54,470 bases of DNA from Phycisphaerales bacterium (GCA_020853815.1 JADYYE010000107.1:75500-129969); one strand, 5' to 3'. Counted from the stretch's first letter, positions 24,107 to 32,970 are shown. Made by a program: numbers and translations. The notes: generated by a model from the letters alone, not told the origin.

Positions 24107-26839
24107 ATGAGCGAGTGTCCTGAATCCCGCGTGCCTTCGGCCGCCCGTGGAACATCTCTTGCGATGGTCGCGGGCGCGCTGCTCTTCGGCGCGCTCGAGC
24201 TGTCCCAGCGCCCGAGTCCGGGCGCGGATCACGCGGCGTCACACCCCTCCGCGCCAAACCCCATCGCACCAATCTCCGGCCCATCCGCCGACGCCGCATC
24301 GCACGCCGCGCCGGACTCCTCCATCGCGAGCGCCACCTCTCTCCCCTCTTCCCGCGCGTACTCGCCCGAAGAATCCCGCGCGCTCATGCGCCTCGAGCCC
24401 GGCTTTGTCGCCGAACTCGTCTGCGCCGAGCCGCTGATCGAAGCGCCCGTCGCCATCGCCTTCGACTCCGACGCCCGCCTCTGGGTGGTGGAGATGCGCG
24501 GCTACATGCCCGACAACGACGCCACCGGCGAACGCGAGCCCTCCGGGCGCATCACCATCCTCACCGACCAGGACCACGACGGCTTCTACGAAACCGCCCG
24601 CGTCTTCATGGACAAGCTCGTGCTCCCGCGCGGCGTGCTCCCGCTCCGCGTCACCAGGACATCTACCACCGCCCTGGTCCTCGCGCCCCCCAACCTCTTC
24701 ATCGCCCACGACGACAACAACGACGGCGTCTGCGACCGCACGGTCTCGGTCATGAACGACCTGGGCGGCATCGAGAACCCCGAGCACGCGCCCAACGGCC
24801 TGCTCCGCGGCCTCGACAACTGGATCGAGTTCTCCCAGCACGACAAGGCCTTTCGTGTCCGGGGCGACGCAATCGAGACGCGGAGCGTGCCGCATCACGG
24901 GCAGTGGGGTATCAGCAAGGACGACCTCGGGCGCGTGTTCTATGTGCCCAACTCCGACGCGCTGCGCGCCGATTTCCTCCCCAAGCACTACTTCGCACGC
25001 AACCGCCAGCAATCGCGCGAGGGCGTCATCTATGAGCTCGTCCAGCCCGACCCCACCGTCTGGCCCATCCGCCCCACCGTCGGCGTCAACCGCGGCTATC
25101 TCCCCGACATCCTGCGCCCCGACGGGCGCCTGGCCAGGCACACGGCCGCGTGCGCACCCGTCATCTACCGCGAGCACGCCTTCGGCCCGGAGTTCGTCGG
25201 CAACGCGTTTGTCTGCGAGCCGGCGGCGTTTCTCGTGAAGCGCCACACTCTCGAAGATCAGAACGGCGTGCTGATCGCGCGTCACGCCACGCCGGGGCGC
25301 GAGTTCATCGCCAGCCTCGACGAACGCTTCCGCCCCGTCAACTCCTGCGTCGGGCCCGATGGCTCGCTCTACTTCGCCGACATGTACCGTGGCGTGATCC
25401 AGCACAAGACGTACCTCACCCCATACCTCAAGGACCACATCAAGAAGCACGACCTGGAAGCGCCGCTGAATTGCGGGCGGATCTGGCGCATCCGTCGCGC
25501 CACGCAGGAAGTCGCGCCGCAGCCCGCGCCCGTCAAGCTCTCCGAGCTTCCCACGCCGAGTGTCGCTTCGTACCTCGAATCGCCCGAAGGCTGGTGGCGC
25601 GACGCCGCCCAGGCCGAGCTGGCCGAGCGAGCCGACGCGCAGGCCGCCGACGAATCGCGGCGTGTGTTCGAGCATTCCACGATCGCGCTGGTGCGCCTGC
25701 ACGCGCTCTGGACGCTGGAGGGGATCGCTTCCAACGCAAGGGCGCGCGCGGGCGGCGGCGTGACAACCGACACGCCCGGGCTTGTCGAGGCTGATATCGC
25801 CCGCGCCTGCGCCGACACCGATGCCAACATCCGTGCCGCCGGCTTGCGGGTGCTCGTAGAGCGAGCGAAAGCAGCGTCGCCGGATGCGCCCGCGACTCCC
25901 GACGTGCTCGCCCGCCTCGACGCGATGAGCGGCGATCCGTCGCCCGTCGTGCGCCGACAGGCCGTGCTGTCGCTCCCCCTGCTCAACCTCGAAAAGGGCG
26001 CGCTGATCGATCGCCTCTCTCGCATGATCCGGCCCGGCTCGGGCGATCGGCTGATTCGCGTCTCTGTCGTCAACTCCGCCGCCGGCGTGGAGCTTGAGTT
26101 GCTCAACCACCTTGTGGCTTCATCCACCTTCGGCATGTCGCCCGCCTCCGCGCGCGTGATCGGCGCGCTCGCCGAGTGCCTCGTGAAACGTAATGACGCC
26201 ACGCGCCGCCAGGTCGTCGCCCTCGCCGCGGACCTTGCGCTGCGCGACGACGAGCGCTGCGTGCCCATCCTGAAATCGATCGCCGCGGCCCAGAATCTGC
26301 GCGACAAGCAGCCACGCACCATCAAGCTCGACGCCGAACCCGCGGGCTGGCGGGAGGCGCTCTCGCGCGCGGGGCGCTACACGCCGCTGCTCGAGGCCAG
26401 CGACGCGTACCTCACATGGAAAGGCCGCGTCAATGAACCGATCGTGCGCGAATTGACCGAAAGCGAGCGAAAGCTCTTCGATCGCGGGCGATCTCTCTAC
26501 ACCATCTGCGCCGGCTGCCACGGCGCCGAGGGCCAGGGCGTCGCGGGCTCGATCCCGCCGCTCGCCGGCTCCGCGCGCGTGCTCGGCCGCCCCGAAACGC
26601 TCGCGAAGATCGTGCTGCACGGGCTCGAGGGCCCGCTCGACACGGGCGAGCCGACCAACGCCGCGATGCCCGCGTCGCCCGTCAAGTCCGACGAAGACAT
26701 CGCGAGCGTTCTGACATTCGTGCGCCGCTCGTGGGGCAACGCGGCCCCGCCGGTGTCGCCCGATCTGGTGCGCGAGGTTCGCAGCGCCCATCAGGGGCGT
26801 GCGCTCCCGTGGACGAGGAAGGAACTGGACGAGAAGTGA
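24107..26839 (+). CDS. PVC-type heme-binding CxxCH protein (membrane-bound dehydrogenase, HEAT region, cytochrome c)
   Basis: The protein has 910 residues. ATG 24107 is preferred to the TTG/GTG codons just upstream. A hydrophobic segment near 18-35 is a signal or anchor. Residues ~85-455 are the PVC 'membrane-bound dehydrogenase' beta-propeller (LEPGFVAELVCAEPLIEAPV, GDLWVV-like ARLWVVEMRGYMPD, RPVNSCVGPDGSLYFADMYR). The middle (~470-740) is an alpha-helical HEAT-like region. The C-terminal cytochrome c domain has CAGCH at 801-805 as the covalent heme site, and AAMPASPVKSDEDIASVL supplies the probable Met ligand. These large proteins are hallmarks of Planctomycetes and are thought to oxidise sugars in the periplasm; the substrate is not evident. 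TACATT (24094-24099) would start transcription almost at the ATG. Confidence 0.88.
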   Translation: MSECPESRVPSAARGTSLAMVAGALLFGALELSQRPSPGADHAASHPSAPNPIAPISGPSADAASHAAPDSSIASATSLPSSRAYSPEESRALMRLEPGFVAELVCAEPLIEAPVAIAFDSDARLWVVEMRGYMPDNDATGEREPSGRITILTDQDHDGFYETARVFMDKLVLPRGVLPLRVTRTSTTALVLAPPNLFIAHDDNNDGVCDRTVSVMNDLGGIENPEHAPNGLLRGLDNWIEFSQHDKAFRVRGDAIETRSVPHHGQWGISKDDLGRVFYVPNSDALRADFLPKHYFARNRQQSREGVIYELVQPDPTVWPIRPTVGVNRGYLPDILRPDGRLARHTAACAPVIYREHAFGPEFVGNAFVCEPAAFLVKRHTLEDQNGVLIARHATPGREFIASLDERFRPVNSCVGPDGSLYFADMYRGVIQHKTYLTPYLKDHIKKHDLEAPLNCGRIWRIRRATQEVAPQPAPVKLSELPTPSVASYLESPEGWWRDAAQAELAERADAQAADESRRVFEHSTIALVRLHALWTLEGIASNARARAGGGVTTDTPGLVEADIARACADTDANIRAAGLRVLVERAKAASPDAPATPDVLARLDAMSGDPSPVVRRQAVLSLPLLNLEKGALIDRLSRMIRPGSGDRLIRVSVVNSAAGVELELLNHLVASSTFGMSPASARVIGALAECLVKRNDATRRQVVALAADLALRDDERCVPILKSIAAAQNLRDKQPRTIKLDAEPAGWREALSRAGRYTPLLEASDAYLTWKGRVNEPIVRELTESERKLFDRGRSLYTICAGCHGAEGQGVAGSIPPLAGSARVLGRPETLAKIVLHGLEGPLDTGEPTNAAMPASPVKSDEDIASVLTFVRRSWGNAAPPVSPDLVREVRSAHQGRALPWTRKELDEK

Positions 26840-27241
26840 ACGTGCCGCGGAACCTCGGGCGGCGCTGGTTCGACCGAATCCGGCACGCACCTTCGCACGG
26901 ACCCGCGCATCGGCGGCGTGGGAGGTCATGTTCCCCGGCCGGTCGGTTCCTGGCGGCGACCCCATTTCTTGCTTCCTCGCCGCGGCGCGACCAGGGGGTG
27001 AGACCGGAAGGACGTTGGCGTGGTGCGCCGACCGATCCCGGACCTACCCGAGGCGCGCGCGTACAACAGGTCGGCCACGCCACCCAGAGCGAGCTGGACC
27101 ACGCGCCGGCGGGACGGCCGGGCCATCGAAGTCACCCCGAAGACGCGGGCCTGAAGGCGGTTCGTGCCACAAGGCGGGGCGCGGCGACCCCGCGGACGAC
27201 ACGGATGTCACGCCAGTCGGTTGAACCAGGGTGAGCTGCGA
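26840..27241. other. Gene-free stretch of about 400 bases
   Basis: The stretch lies between the stop of the PVC dehydrogenase and the convergent AhpD-like gene. Short open frames exist on both strands, including a 69-residue minus-strand frame at 26926-27135. None has a good ribosome binding site, a recognisable domain or consistent codon bias. I see no RNA gene or terminator here. Confidence 0.5.
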
Positions 27242-27670
27242 TCAGTGCCCGCCGCAGGCGCATCCGCCGGAGTGGCCGCGTGCGTGCTCGCGCGCCTGGT
27301 CGAGGAACTCCACGCCGCGACGCAGATGCGGGATGACGATCGAGCCGCCGACGATGAGCGCGACGTCGAAGCACTCCCAGAGTTCCTCGTCGGTGAGCCC
27401 CGCCTTGACGCACTGGTCGATGTGATAGCCGATGCAGTCGTCGCAGCGCAGCACCATGGACGCGACCAGGCCCAGCATCTCTTTGGTGCGTGCCGTGAGC
27501 ACGCCGTCGGAATAGGTCTGGTGATCGAGCGAGAAGAACCGCTTGGTCACCAGCGACGCGCCGGGGCGCGGCGAGCCGTCGGCGCGCGTGCCGCGTTCGG
27601 CGTCGGGTCCGAGGATGCGCGCGTTCATTTTCGTGCGATAGGCCTGAAACTGTTCGTAGCGGTTGCTCAT
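27242..27670 (-). CDS. AhpD-like / carboxymuconolactone decarboxylase family protein
   Basis: This 142-residue cytoplasmic protein contains the AhpD-type redox motif: C76-D-D-C79 in MVLRCDDCIGYHIDQC, with H83 four residues later. It is followed by the helix GLTDEELWECFDVALIVGGS typical of the family. Such proteins act as thiol-dependent peroxidase partners or are of unknown redox role. The start at 27670 gives MSNRYEQFQAYRTKMNARIL, a normal N-terminus for this group; the longer open frame upstream is noise overlapping the next gene. The C-terminus is unusual, GHSGGCACGGH, with two extra Cys and three His, which could bind metal. Confidence 0.82.
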   Translation of the reverse strand: MSNRYEQFQAYRTKMNARILGPDAERGTRADGSPRPGASLVTKRFFSLDHQTYSDGVLTARTKEMLGLVASMVLRCDDCIGYHIDQCVKAGLTDEELWECFDVALIVGGSIVIPHLRRGVEFLDQAREHARGHSGGCACGGH

Positions 27671-27711
27671 GCGGCAATGGTAGCGAGGCGCATGCGCCGC
27701 TCGCGGATCGC

Positions 27712-28389
27712 CTACGCGCCCGCCGGGCCGGTGCTGGTGGGCGCGGCGTTCGGGGCGGCGTTCGGGGGCGTGGGCTCCAGCCCGCCGGCGCGGCGCATCG
27801 CCTCGCGGAACTTCGTGCCGAAGCGCGACGCGGCGGGGGCTGCTTTTTCCATGGCGCCCGCGATCCCGCGGCAGCCCGCGGCGCCCAGCTTGCACGCCGT
27901 CGCCGCCACCTTCACCGACGCTTGCGCCGCCTTGGGAGCGACGCTCACCGCGGCGGCCCGAACTCCATTGCGAATTCCCTCTTTGGCGCGCTGGACGGGC
28001 GAGAGCTTGGCGCGCTGGCGGCTCACGACGGCTCGCACCGCGAGCAGGCTCGCGACGGTCGTGAGGGCCGAGCCCCAGCCCCACGCCACCGCGGCTCGCC
28101 CGGGCTCGATGATGTTCTGATCGGCCAGGGCGGCGCAGAGCGCGGCCAGCGCGATCGACACAATCCATGTGCCGACAAACCCGCCCCGCAGCGCGCCGCG
28201 CGGCAGGGGCAAGGGCTCGGGGTTGGAGCTCGTGACCTGGAAGGCGGAGTCCTGCACGCCGGGCTGGGCCGCGGCGGGCGCGGGCGCGGGGCGCGTGTCG
28301 AACGCCCACCAGAGGAGGAGGTAGGCCCGCCACAACGCCCAGACGGGGAAGAAGACGATCTTCGACATGAGGCTGAGGACGGAGAGCAT
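27712..28389 (-). CDS. Hypothetical inner-membrane protein
   Basis: This 225-residue protein is not recognised. Two or three membrane segments are visible: residues ~1-30 (LSLMSKIVFFPVWALWRAYLL), ~72-92 (FVGTWIVSIALAALCAALAD) and ~100-120 (WGWGSALTTVASLLAVRAVV). The C-terminal 100 residues are basic, Ala-rich and predicted helical (KEGIRNGVRAAAVSVAPKAA), ending in a Pro/Ala/Asn low-complexity tail. GGAGG is six bases before the ATG, and a GCGCG-CCC-CGCGC hairpin (28402-28414) abuts it. It may form an operon with the AhpD-like gene 41 bases downstream. Confidence 0.6.
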   Translation of the reverse strand: MLSVLSLMSKIVFFPVWALWRAYLLLWWAFDTRPAPAPAAAQPGVQDSAFQVTSSNPEPLPLPRGALRGGFVGTWIVSIALAALCAALADQNIIEPGRAAVAWGWGSALTTVASLLAVRAVVSRQRAKLSPVQRAKEGIRNGVRAAAVSVAPKAAQASVKVAATACKLGAAGCRGIAGAMEKAAPAASRFGTKFREAMRRAGGLEPTPPNAAPNAAPTSTGPAGA

Positions 28390-28782
28390 GACGGACCTCC
28401 CGCGCGGGGCGCGCCGAGCGTTTGTTGGGAAAGGGGGTGTCGCGGTTTCGGGGCTGATTTCGTGGAGGTTCTGGAAGAAGTTTCAATGCCGAGAGTGAGG
28501 AGAGCGGCGGAAACTCGAAGGTCTCGAAGACCGCGAGGGGATACGGAATGGGGAGACAGAACTGGCAGAAATCAGAGGAGAGTGGAGGAACGCGGAGAAG
28601 AGGGAATGGGGAGCTGGGAGCAGGAACGAAGAAGTTGAAGTGGCTCCGGCCACCGCGCGCCAACATGCGCCGGCCGGGAGCGAACGCGGGCGGACCGGTT
28701 CGCGCGGGTCGGGCCTTGGATTGCGGATGATCCGGGCCATTGTCATTGAAACCGTGGCGCGTGGGTTCGGTAGTATCTGTGC
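28390..28782. other. Purine-rich intergenic region between divergent genes
   Basis: The region is about 390 bases with no credible gene. The core 28541-28640 is 81 percent purine on the plus strand (81 of 100 counted) and contains GGAATGGGGAG twice (28545-28555 and 28603-28613). The right end carries the promoter of the DUF418 gene. Confidence 0.6.
28746..28776 (+). promoter_or_regulatory. Candidate promoter of the DUF418 gene, giving a leaderless mRNA
   Basis: TTGAAA (28746-28751) and TAGTAT (28771-28776, preceded by GG) are 19 bases apart. A start seven bases after the -10 is the A of the ATG at 28783. No Shine-Dalgarno is present, which fits a leaderless transcript. Confidence 0.4.
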
Positions 28783-30336
28783 ATGACGACACTCTCGCTG
28801 GGGCCGGTCGCGCGGCCATCGCGTATCAACGCGATCGACGTGGCGCGCGGCTTTGCGCTTTTGGGCATTCTGTCGGTGAACATCAAGTTTTTCGCCGAGC
28901 CGTTCGGGCAGGTGATGCAGCTCGCGCCGCCGGAGGGCGTCGGCAACATGATCGTTCACTACTTCACCAAGATCTTCTGCGAGGGGAAGTTCTATCCGCT
29001 CTTTTCGATGCTGTTCGGCATGGGCCTCATGCTGCAGCGCGGGCGGGCGGACGAGGCGGGGCGCTCGATCTACAAGCCGTATTTGCGAAGGCTGGCGGCG
29101 TTGTTCCTGATGGGCCTGTCGCACGCGCTGCTGTTGTGGTACGGCGACATTCTGTTTGTGTACAGCCTGGCCGGGACGGTGCTGCTGTTCCTGTCGAGCT
29201 GCCGTCCCAGGACGCTGCTGATCGTCGGCGGAGCTTTCCTGTTCCTGTCGCTGACGCTGTCGGGCGGGTTCGCCGCCCTCAACATGTTCAACCTGGAGCA
29301 GATGAAGCAGGTCGAGCAGAAGGGCGAGGCGGGGGAGTCGGTGACGGCCAAGCCGGGGGGAGCGAGCGCCGGAGAGGCCGGCACACCGCCCGCGATACCG
29401 ACACCACACGCGCCACCGGCCGCGCCACCGACCACGTCGGGCGACGAGCCCGGAGCAGACGCCGCCAGCGCGCCGAAGGGCGATGCGTCGACTCCTGCTG
29501 GAGACGCGCCTTCCGCGAATACGGCGACGGGCGATGCGACGGGCGCCAGCGGCGCCGGCGTGCCGCGTGACCAGGACTTCGAGCGGTTCCTCGATCGCAC
29601 GTTCTCACCCAAGGTCGCGGAGTTCTTCAAGAAGCTGACGCGGCAGAAGGTGACCGGCGGGCCGAAGGACGCGTTGTGGATGGCGGCGGAGGAGTCGGCG
29701 TACCGCGACGGCGGGTTCGCCAGCGCGCTGGCGATTCGCGCGTTGTCGTGGGGCATCTTCTTGATCGTGTGTGTCGTTGGCTTTTTCTGGCAGGTGGGCG
29801 CGCTCTTCTGCCTGGGCGGCGCGCTGCTGAAGTTGCGGTTCTTCGATCCTGACCGTGCACACTGGCGGAAGCGCGCGATCGTGGTGGGCGTCGTGCTCGG
29901 GCTGCCCTTGTCGCTCCTGGGCGTGTTCGGGATGAGCCTGTTCCCGAACCACAAGGTGCTGGCGGGCGTGGCGATGAACTTCGGGATCAACCTCGGCGGG
30001 CCGCTGATGGCCCTGGCGTATATCTCGATCTGTGCGACGCTGGTGGAGCGCGGCGTGCTTTCGGGGCTGACGCGGGCGCTGGCCAACGCCGGGCGGATGG
30101 CGCTGACGAACTACCTGTGCCAGACGCTGATCTGCACCACCATCTTCTACTGGTACGGCCTGGGGCTGTTCGGTTCGTTCAACGAGGTGCAGCGCCTGGG
30201 CGTGGTGCTGGCGGTGTACGCGGTGGAGCTGGCGTGGAGCGCGTGGTGGCTGGCGCGGTTCCGCTTCGGGCCGATGGAGTGGCTGTGGCGGACGATCACG
30301 TATTGGAAGTCGCAGCCGATGAACCGGGCCGAATAG
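28783..30336 (+). CDS. DUF418-family multi-pass membrane protein
   Basis: This 517-residue inner-membrane protein begins with the family opening RINAIDVARGFALLGILSVN. Membrane helices are seen near 22-35, 70-85, 100-120, 120-137 and 142-160, and again at 325-345, 365-385, 395-420 and 435-490. The DUF418 region is C-terminal (ANAGRMALTNYLCQTLICTT, FGPMEWLWRTITYWKSQPM). The family (YeiB-like) is of unknown function, possibly transport or acyl transfer. Between the two membrane halves, residues ~178-261 form a Pro/Ala/Thr/Gly-rich low-complexity insert that is probably an unstructured loop. It seems to be expressed alone. Confidence 0.85.
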   Translation: MTTLSLGPVARPSRINAIDVARGFALLGILSVNIKFFAEPFGQVMQLAPPEGVGNMIVHYFTKIFCEGKFYPLFSMLFGMGLMLQRGRADEAGRSIYKPYLRRLAALFLMGLSHALLLWYGDILFVYSLAGTVLLFLSSCRPRTLLIVGGAFLFLSLTLSGGFAALNMFNLEQMKQVEQKGEAGESVTAKPGGASAGEAGTPPAIPTPHAPPAAPPTTSGDEPGADAASAPKGDASTPAGDAPSANTATGDATGASGAGVPRDQDFERFLDRTFSPKVAEFFKKLTRQKVTGGPKDALWMAAEESAYRDGGFASALAIRALSWGIFLIVCVVGFFWQVGALFCLGGALLKLRFFDPDRAHWRKRAIVVGVVLGLPLSLLGVFGMSLFPNHKVLAGVAMNFGINLGGPLMALAYISICATLVERGVLSGLTRALANAGRMALTNYLCQTLICTTIFYWYGLGLFGSFNEVQRLGVVLAVYAVELAWSAWWLARFRFGPMEWLWRTITYWKSQPMNRAE

Positions 30337-30521
30337 AGGCTTGCGCCAGCGCCGCCGCGGCGTGGCCAGGCCGGCGGACTCTCTTTGGGTCGTGCGCGTG
30401 GAGCGTGGGGGTACCCCGGGACACGCGCCATGATCAAGTAGAATCCGTATCGGGCGCGGGAGTTTGCGCGGCACAGCGCCCTCGATCGTCGTGGCATCGC
30501 TGGAACGAGGGGCGGTCCCCG

Positions 30522-31649
30522 CTACCTGATCGACCTTCCGAACGGGCCCGGCTCGAATACGTGCGCGTGGGCCATGTCGGCGTCGAGCAGCACCTCGGCG
30601 CCGGGGCGGAGGGCGGCGGTCGCGTCGCCGGCGTTGACTCTCGCGACGAGCCGCGCGTGTCCGGGCGTGGAGCCAAAGACGTCGATGAGATCGCCGAGCG
30701 GCTCTACGACGGAGATCGGTACATGGATGGTGGTGGGGGACTCGGCGCTCGCGGGGCGGAGCATCTGGGGGCGAAGGCCCAGCACGACGGGCCGGCCCAG
30801 CGCGTCCGAAAGAGCGGCGCCGCGCCCGCCGGGGAACGCGAGCTTGCAAGGCTTGCCGCCCGCGTCGCCCGCGCCCTCGACGAACATGACGGTGTCGCCC
30901 TCGCGCGCCAGCGTGCCCTCGATCAGGTTCATGGGCGGCATGCCGATGAACGACGCGACAAAGCGATTGACGGGTTTGCGATACACCTCGAGCGGCGGGC
31001 CGGCCTGCTGGATGATGCCGTCGGCCATGACGACGATCCGATCGCCCAGCGTCATCGCCTCTTCCTGGTCGTGCGTGACGTAGATCGTGGTGGTGCGGAG
31101 GCGCTGGTGCAGCGCCTTGAGCTCGGCCCGGGTCGTGACGCGCAGCTTGGCGTCGAGGTTCGAGAGCGGCTCGTCGAACAGGAACGCCTTGGGCTCGCGG
31201 ACGATCGCCCGCCCGACCGCCACGCGCTGCCGCTGCCCGCCCGACAGCTGGCGCGGCTTGCGGTCCAGCAGGTCCTCGATGCCCAGCGATTGGGCGGCCT
31301 TGAGCACGCGGGCCTTGATCTCGTCCCTGGCGACGCCGCGGAGCTTGAGCGCGAAGGACATGTTCTCGCGCACGCTCATATGTGGATAGAGGGCGTAGTT
31401 CTGAAAAACCATCGCGATGTCGCGGTCCTTGGGGTGGACGTCGTTGACGACTCGATCGCCGATGCGGATCGTGCCGCCCGTGAGGTCTTCAAGCCCCGCG
31501 ACCAGGCGGAGCGTGGTGGACTTGCCGCACCCGGACGGCCCGACGAGGACGACGAACTCGCCGTCGGCGATGTCGAGGGAGAACTCGCGCACGGCCTCGA
31601 GCCCGTTTGGGTAGCGCTTGCGAACGTGATCGAGCGCGATGGTCGCCAT
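30522..31649 (-). CDS. MalK/UgpC-type ABC transporter ATP-binding protein, orphan
   Basis: The protein has 375 residues. Start ATG 31649 gives [22 protein letters not shown] on the minus strand (31660-31665) sits just upstream. Walker A is GPSGCGKST (37-45), signature [14 protein letters not shown] from 135, Walker B AFLFDE with catalytic E160, D-loop SNLDA and switch His in [10 protein letters not shown]. The C-terminal ~130 residues after [10 protein letters not shown] are the TOBE-type regulatory domain of sugar importers. It should energise uptake of an oligosaccharide or glycerol phosphate, but no permease or binding protein is in the window, so it probably serves transporters encoded elsewhere, as multitask ATPases of this group do. 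Confidence 0.88.
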   Translation of the reverse strand: MATIALDHVRKRYPNGLEAVREFSLDIADGEFVVLVGPSGCGKSTTLRLVAGLEDLTGGTIRIGDRVVNDVHPKDRDIAMVFQNYALYPHMSVRENMSFALKLRGVARDEIKARVLKAAQSLGIEDLLDRKPRQLSGGQRQRVAVGRAIVREPKAFLFDEPLSNLDAKLRVTTRAELKALHQRLRTTTIYVTHDQEEAMTLGDRIVVMADGIIQQAGPPLEVYRKPVNRFVASFIGMPPMNLIEGTLAREGDTVMFVEGAGDAGGKPCKLAFPGGRGAALSDALGRPVVLGLRPQMLRPASAESPTTIHVPISVVEPLGDLIDVFGSTPGHARLVARVNAGDATAALRPGAEVLLDADMAHAHVFEPGPFGRSIR

Positions 31650-31805
31650 GAGCGTGCGGAGTATACGGGCGGGCGGCTCGTTCAACCGGCACACTCGTCA
31701 CGACGGCGCGGAGAGCCAACGAAGAAACTTGACAGACGCCAAGGTTCGGCATCGTGCGGTCGATACGCAACCCGTCGTACCCACAACGACGACGCGGAGC
31801 GCGAC

Positions 31806-32084
31806 ATGGGACCGTCCGAAAAGTCATTCCAGCAGGTCAAGTCGATCTTGGGCAAGCTCGATCGCTCGATCGACTCGGTGCGCCAGGCGCGGTTGCAGCC
31901 CGGCTCGCCCAGCACCCCGACCTCGAGCCCCGTCCCGCAGGCGGTGCCCGTGGTGGCTCCGGTCAAGCCGATTTCCACGCCGCCCATCACGGGATCGGCC
32001 AGCCCGGCCGCCCGCCCGAGTTTCGGGCGTGCCCAGCCCCTGCCCCGCCCGAACAACAGCAGCCCCGGCGGGAAATGGCTGTAA
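31806..32084 (+). CDS. Small hypothetical protein with Pro-rich tail
   Basis: This 92-residue protein is not recognised. The first 35 residues (MGPSEKSFQQVKSILGKLDR, SIDSVRQARL) look like one amphipathic helix. The rest is Pro/Ser/Ala-rich and probably disordered (TSSPVPQAVPVVAPVKPIST), ending PGGKWL. TTGACA at 31729-31734 is a good -35-like box but no matching -10 is clear. It is divergent from the ABC ATPase gene. The frame is kept as a gene because of its position, codon bias and helix-plus-tail pattern; it could be spurious. Confidence 0.45.
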   Translation: MGPSEKSFQQVKSILGKLDRSIDSVRQARLQPGSPSTPTSSPVPQAVPVVAPVKPISTPPITGSASPAARPSFGRAQPLPRPNNSSPGGKWL

Positions 32085-32598
32085 CCAAGGGCGGACGTGC
32101 CTCTGGCATCGACCTCGGAAGGTCATGGAGAGGTATTCAGCCGGAAGCGGGAGCCGGGATCGCCCGGGCCCGCACAACGAACCAGGATGAGTGCAGCGGG
32201 GCGGCGGCTTGAACGGCGGCCGCCCTTGCTGCTTTTTGGACCCAAGAGTGCGGCCGGCGCAAGGCCGCCAAGCCGTCTCTGTGCGAAAGCCCGATGGAAC
32301 CTCTGCGTATTTGGTGGCCCGCCTCTCCGAGGCGGGTTTGCTGGACCGGCAGAGGCGATCCGCGAGCCAGGGTTCGGATTGTTCAGAGGTTCACGATGAG
32401 AGTTCGCCCGTGACATGGGTCCATGGCGACACAACAGCCCGCGAAAGCGAGCCATGGAAACAGGTGGGATTGTGCGGGCTGCACGGACGAGAAGGGCCAA
32501 CCGGCCGCGGAAGGCAGGCGAGGGCTCGCCGCGGCGTGGTGGGCGGGGTAGGATTGACCCGACAAACAGGGCGCGATGGCCGCCAATCGCGGGCCGAT
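32085..32598. ncRNA. Structured non-coding stretch upstream of tRNA-Gln (candidate RNA or repeat)
   Basis: There is no credible coding frame in 514 bases, but inverted repeats are dense. GGCGGCC pairs with GGCCGCC near 32215-32275. CCTCTGC (32300-32306) pairs with GCAGAGG (32349-32355) around an inner perfect hairpin CCCGCCTC-TCC-GAGGCGGG (32318-32336, then TTT). TCCATGGC (32420-32427) pairs with GCCATGGA (32451-32458) and encloses a small GAAA-loop hairpin. This may be a structured RNA, a dispersed repeat or both. It does not contain recognisable RNase P, tmRNA or SRP RNA landmarks. Confidence 0.35.
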
Positions 32599-32669
32599 TG
32601 GGGATTGGTGTAACGGTAGCACGACTGACTCTGGCTCAGTTAGTCTAGGTTCAAATCCTAGATCCCCAG
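32599..32669 (+). tRNA. tRNA-Gln (anticodon CTG)
   Basis: A complete cloverleaf folds by hand. The acceptor TGGGGAT pairs with ATCCCCA. The D stem is GTG/CAC with AACGGTAG in its loop. The anticodon stem is ACTGA/TCAGT with loop CTCTGGC, giving anticodon CTG for codon CAG. The T stem is CTAGG/CCTAG with loop TTCAAAT. The discriminator is G, as expected for glutamine. CCA is not encoded, and five T residues follow immediately (32670-32674), which may end transcription. Confidence 0.95.
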
Positions 32670-32970
32670 TTTTTCCAAACACTTACGGGATTTTGTGACC
32701 AGGCGTGACGGGCTTTGCCCGGGCGTGCCAAGTGGCGACTTTGTCGGGATTTACGGCGACCGGTCCCGACGAGCTCGCGGCCCTCTTTCCTAGTGCCCGA
32801 AGTTGCCCCGGCGTGCATCGCCCGTGACCCCGGACGGTCACGAAAGATGCAAACTCGCGATCTTGGCGCGATTTGGCGGTGACCGTGGCGTGACCGGCGA
32901 ACCTAGAGAGGCTCGTGGGCGCGTTTGTGGGCCGTGTGTCGGGGGCTGAAGCACACGACGAGTTGGAAGT
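32670..32970. other. Intergenic stretch with hairpins downstream of the tRNA
   Basis: No coding signal is visible in about 300 bases. Two inverted repeats stand out: GTCGGGA/TCCCGAC (about 32752-32772) and CGTGACC (32823-32829) with GGTCACG (32836-32842). The hexamer CGTGAC recurs several times between 32700 and 32900. No second copy of the tRNA 3' end was found that would mark an integration site. Confidence 0.45.

Noticed and set aside
24229..24456. Alternative start deep inside the PVC dehydrogenase to skip its Ser/Ala/Pro-rich N-terminus
   Set aside because: The hydrophobic segment near residues 18-35 is needed for export of a c-type cytochrome, so the start at 24107 is kept.
21863..26110. 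Several 600-790 residue minus-strand frames over the transglutaminase-like and dehydrogenase genes
   Set aside because: They span gene boundaries of well-supported plus-strand genes and have Arg/Ala/Gly/Val-rich noise composition.
26926..27135. 69-residue minus-strand frame in the gap after the PVC dehydrogenase
   Set aside because: It has no Shine-Dalgarno, no recognisable fold and an Arg-rich noise-like composition.
32599..32970. Integration site at the tRNA-Gln 3' end
   Set aside because: No direct repeat of the tRNA end and no integrase gene were found nearby.
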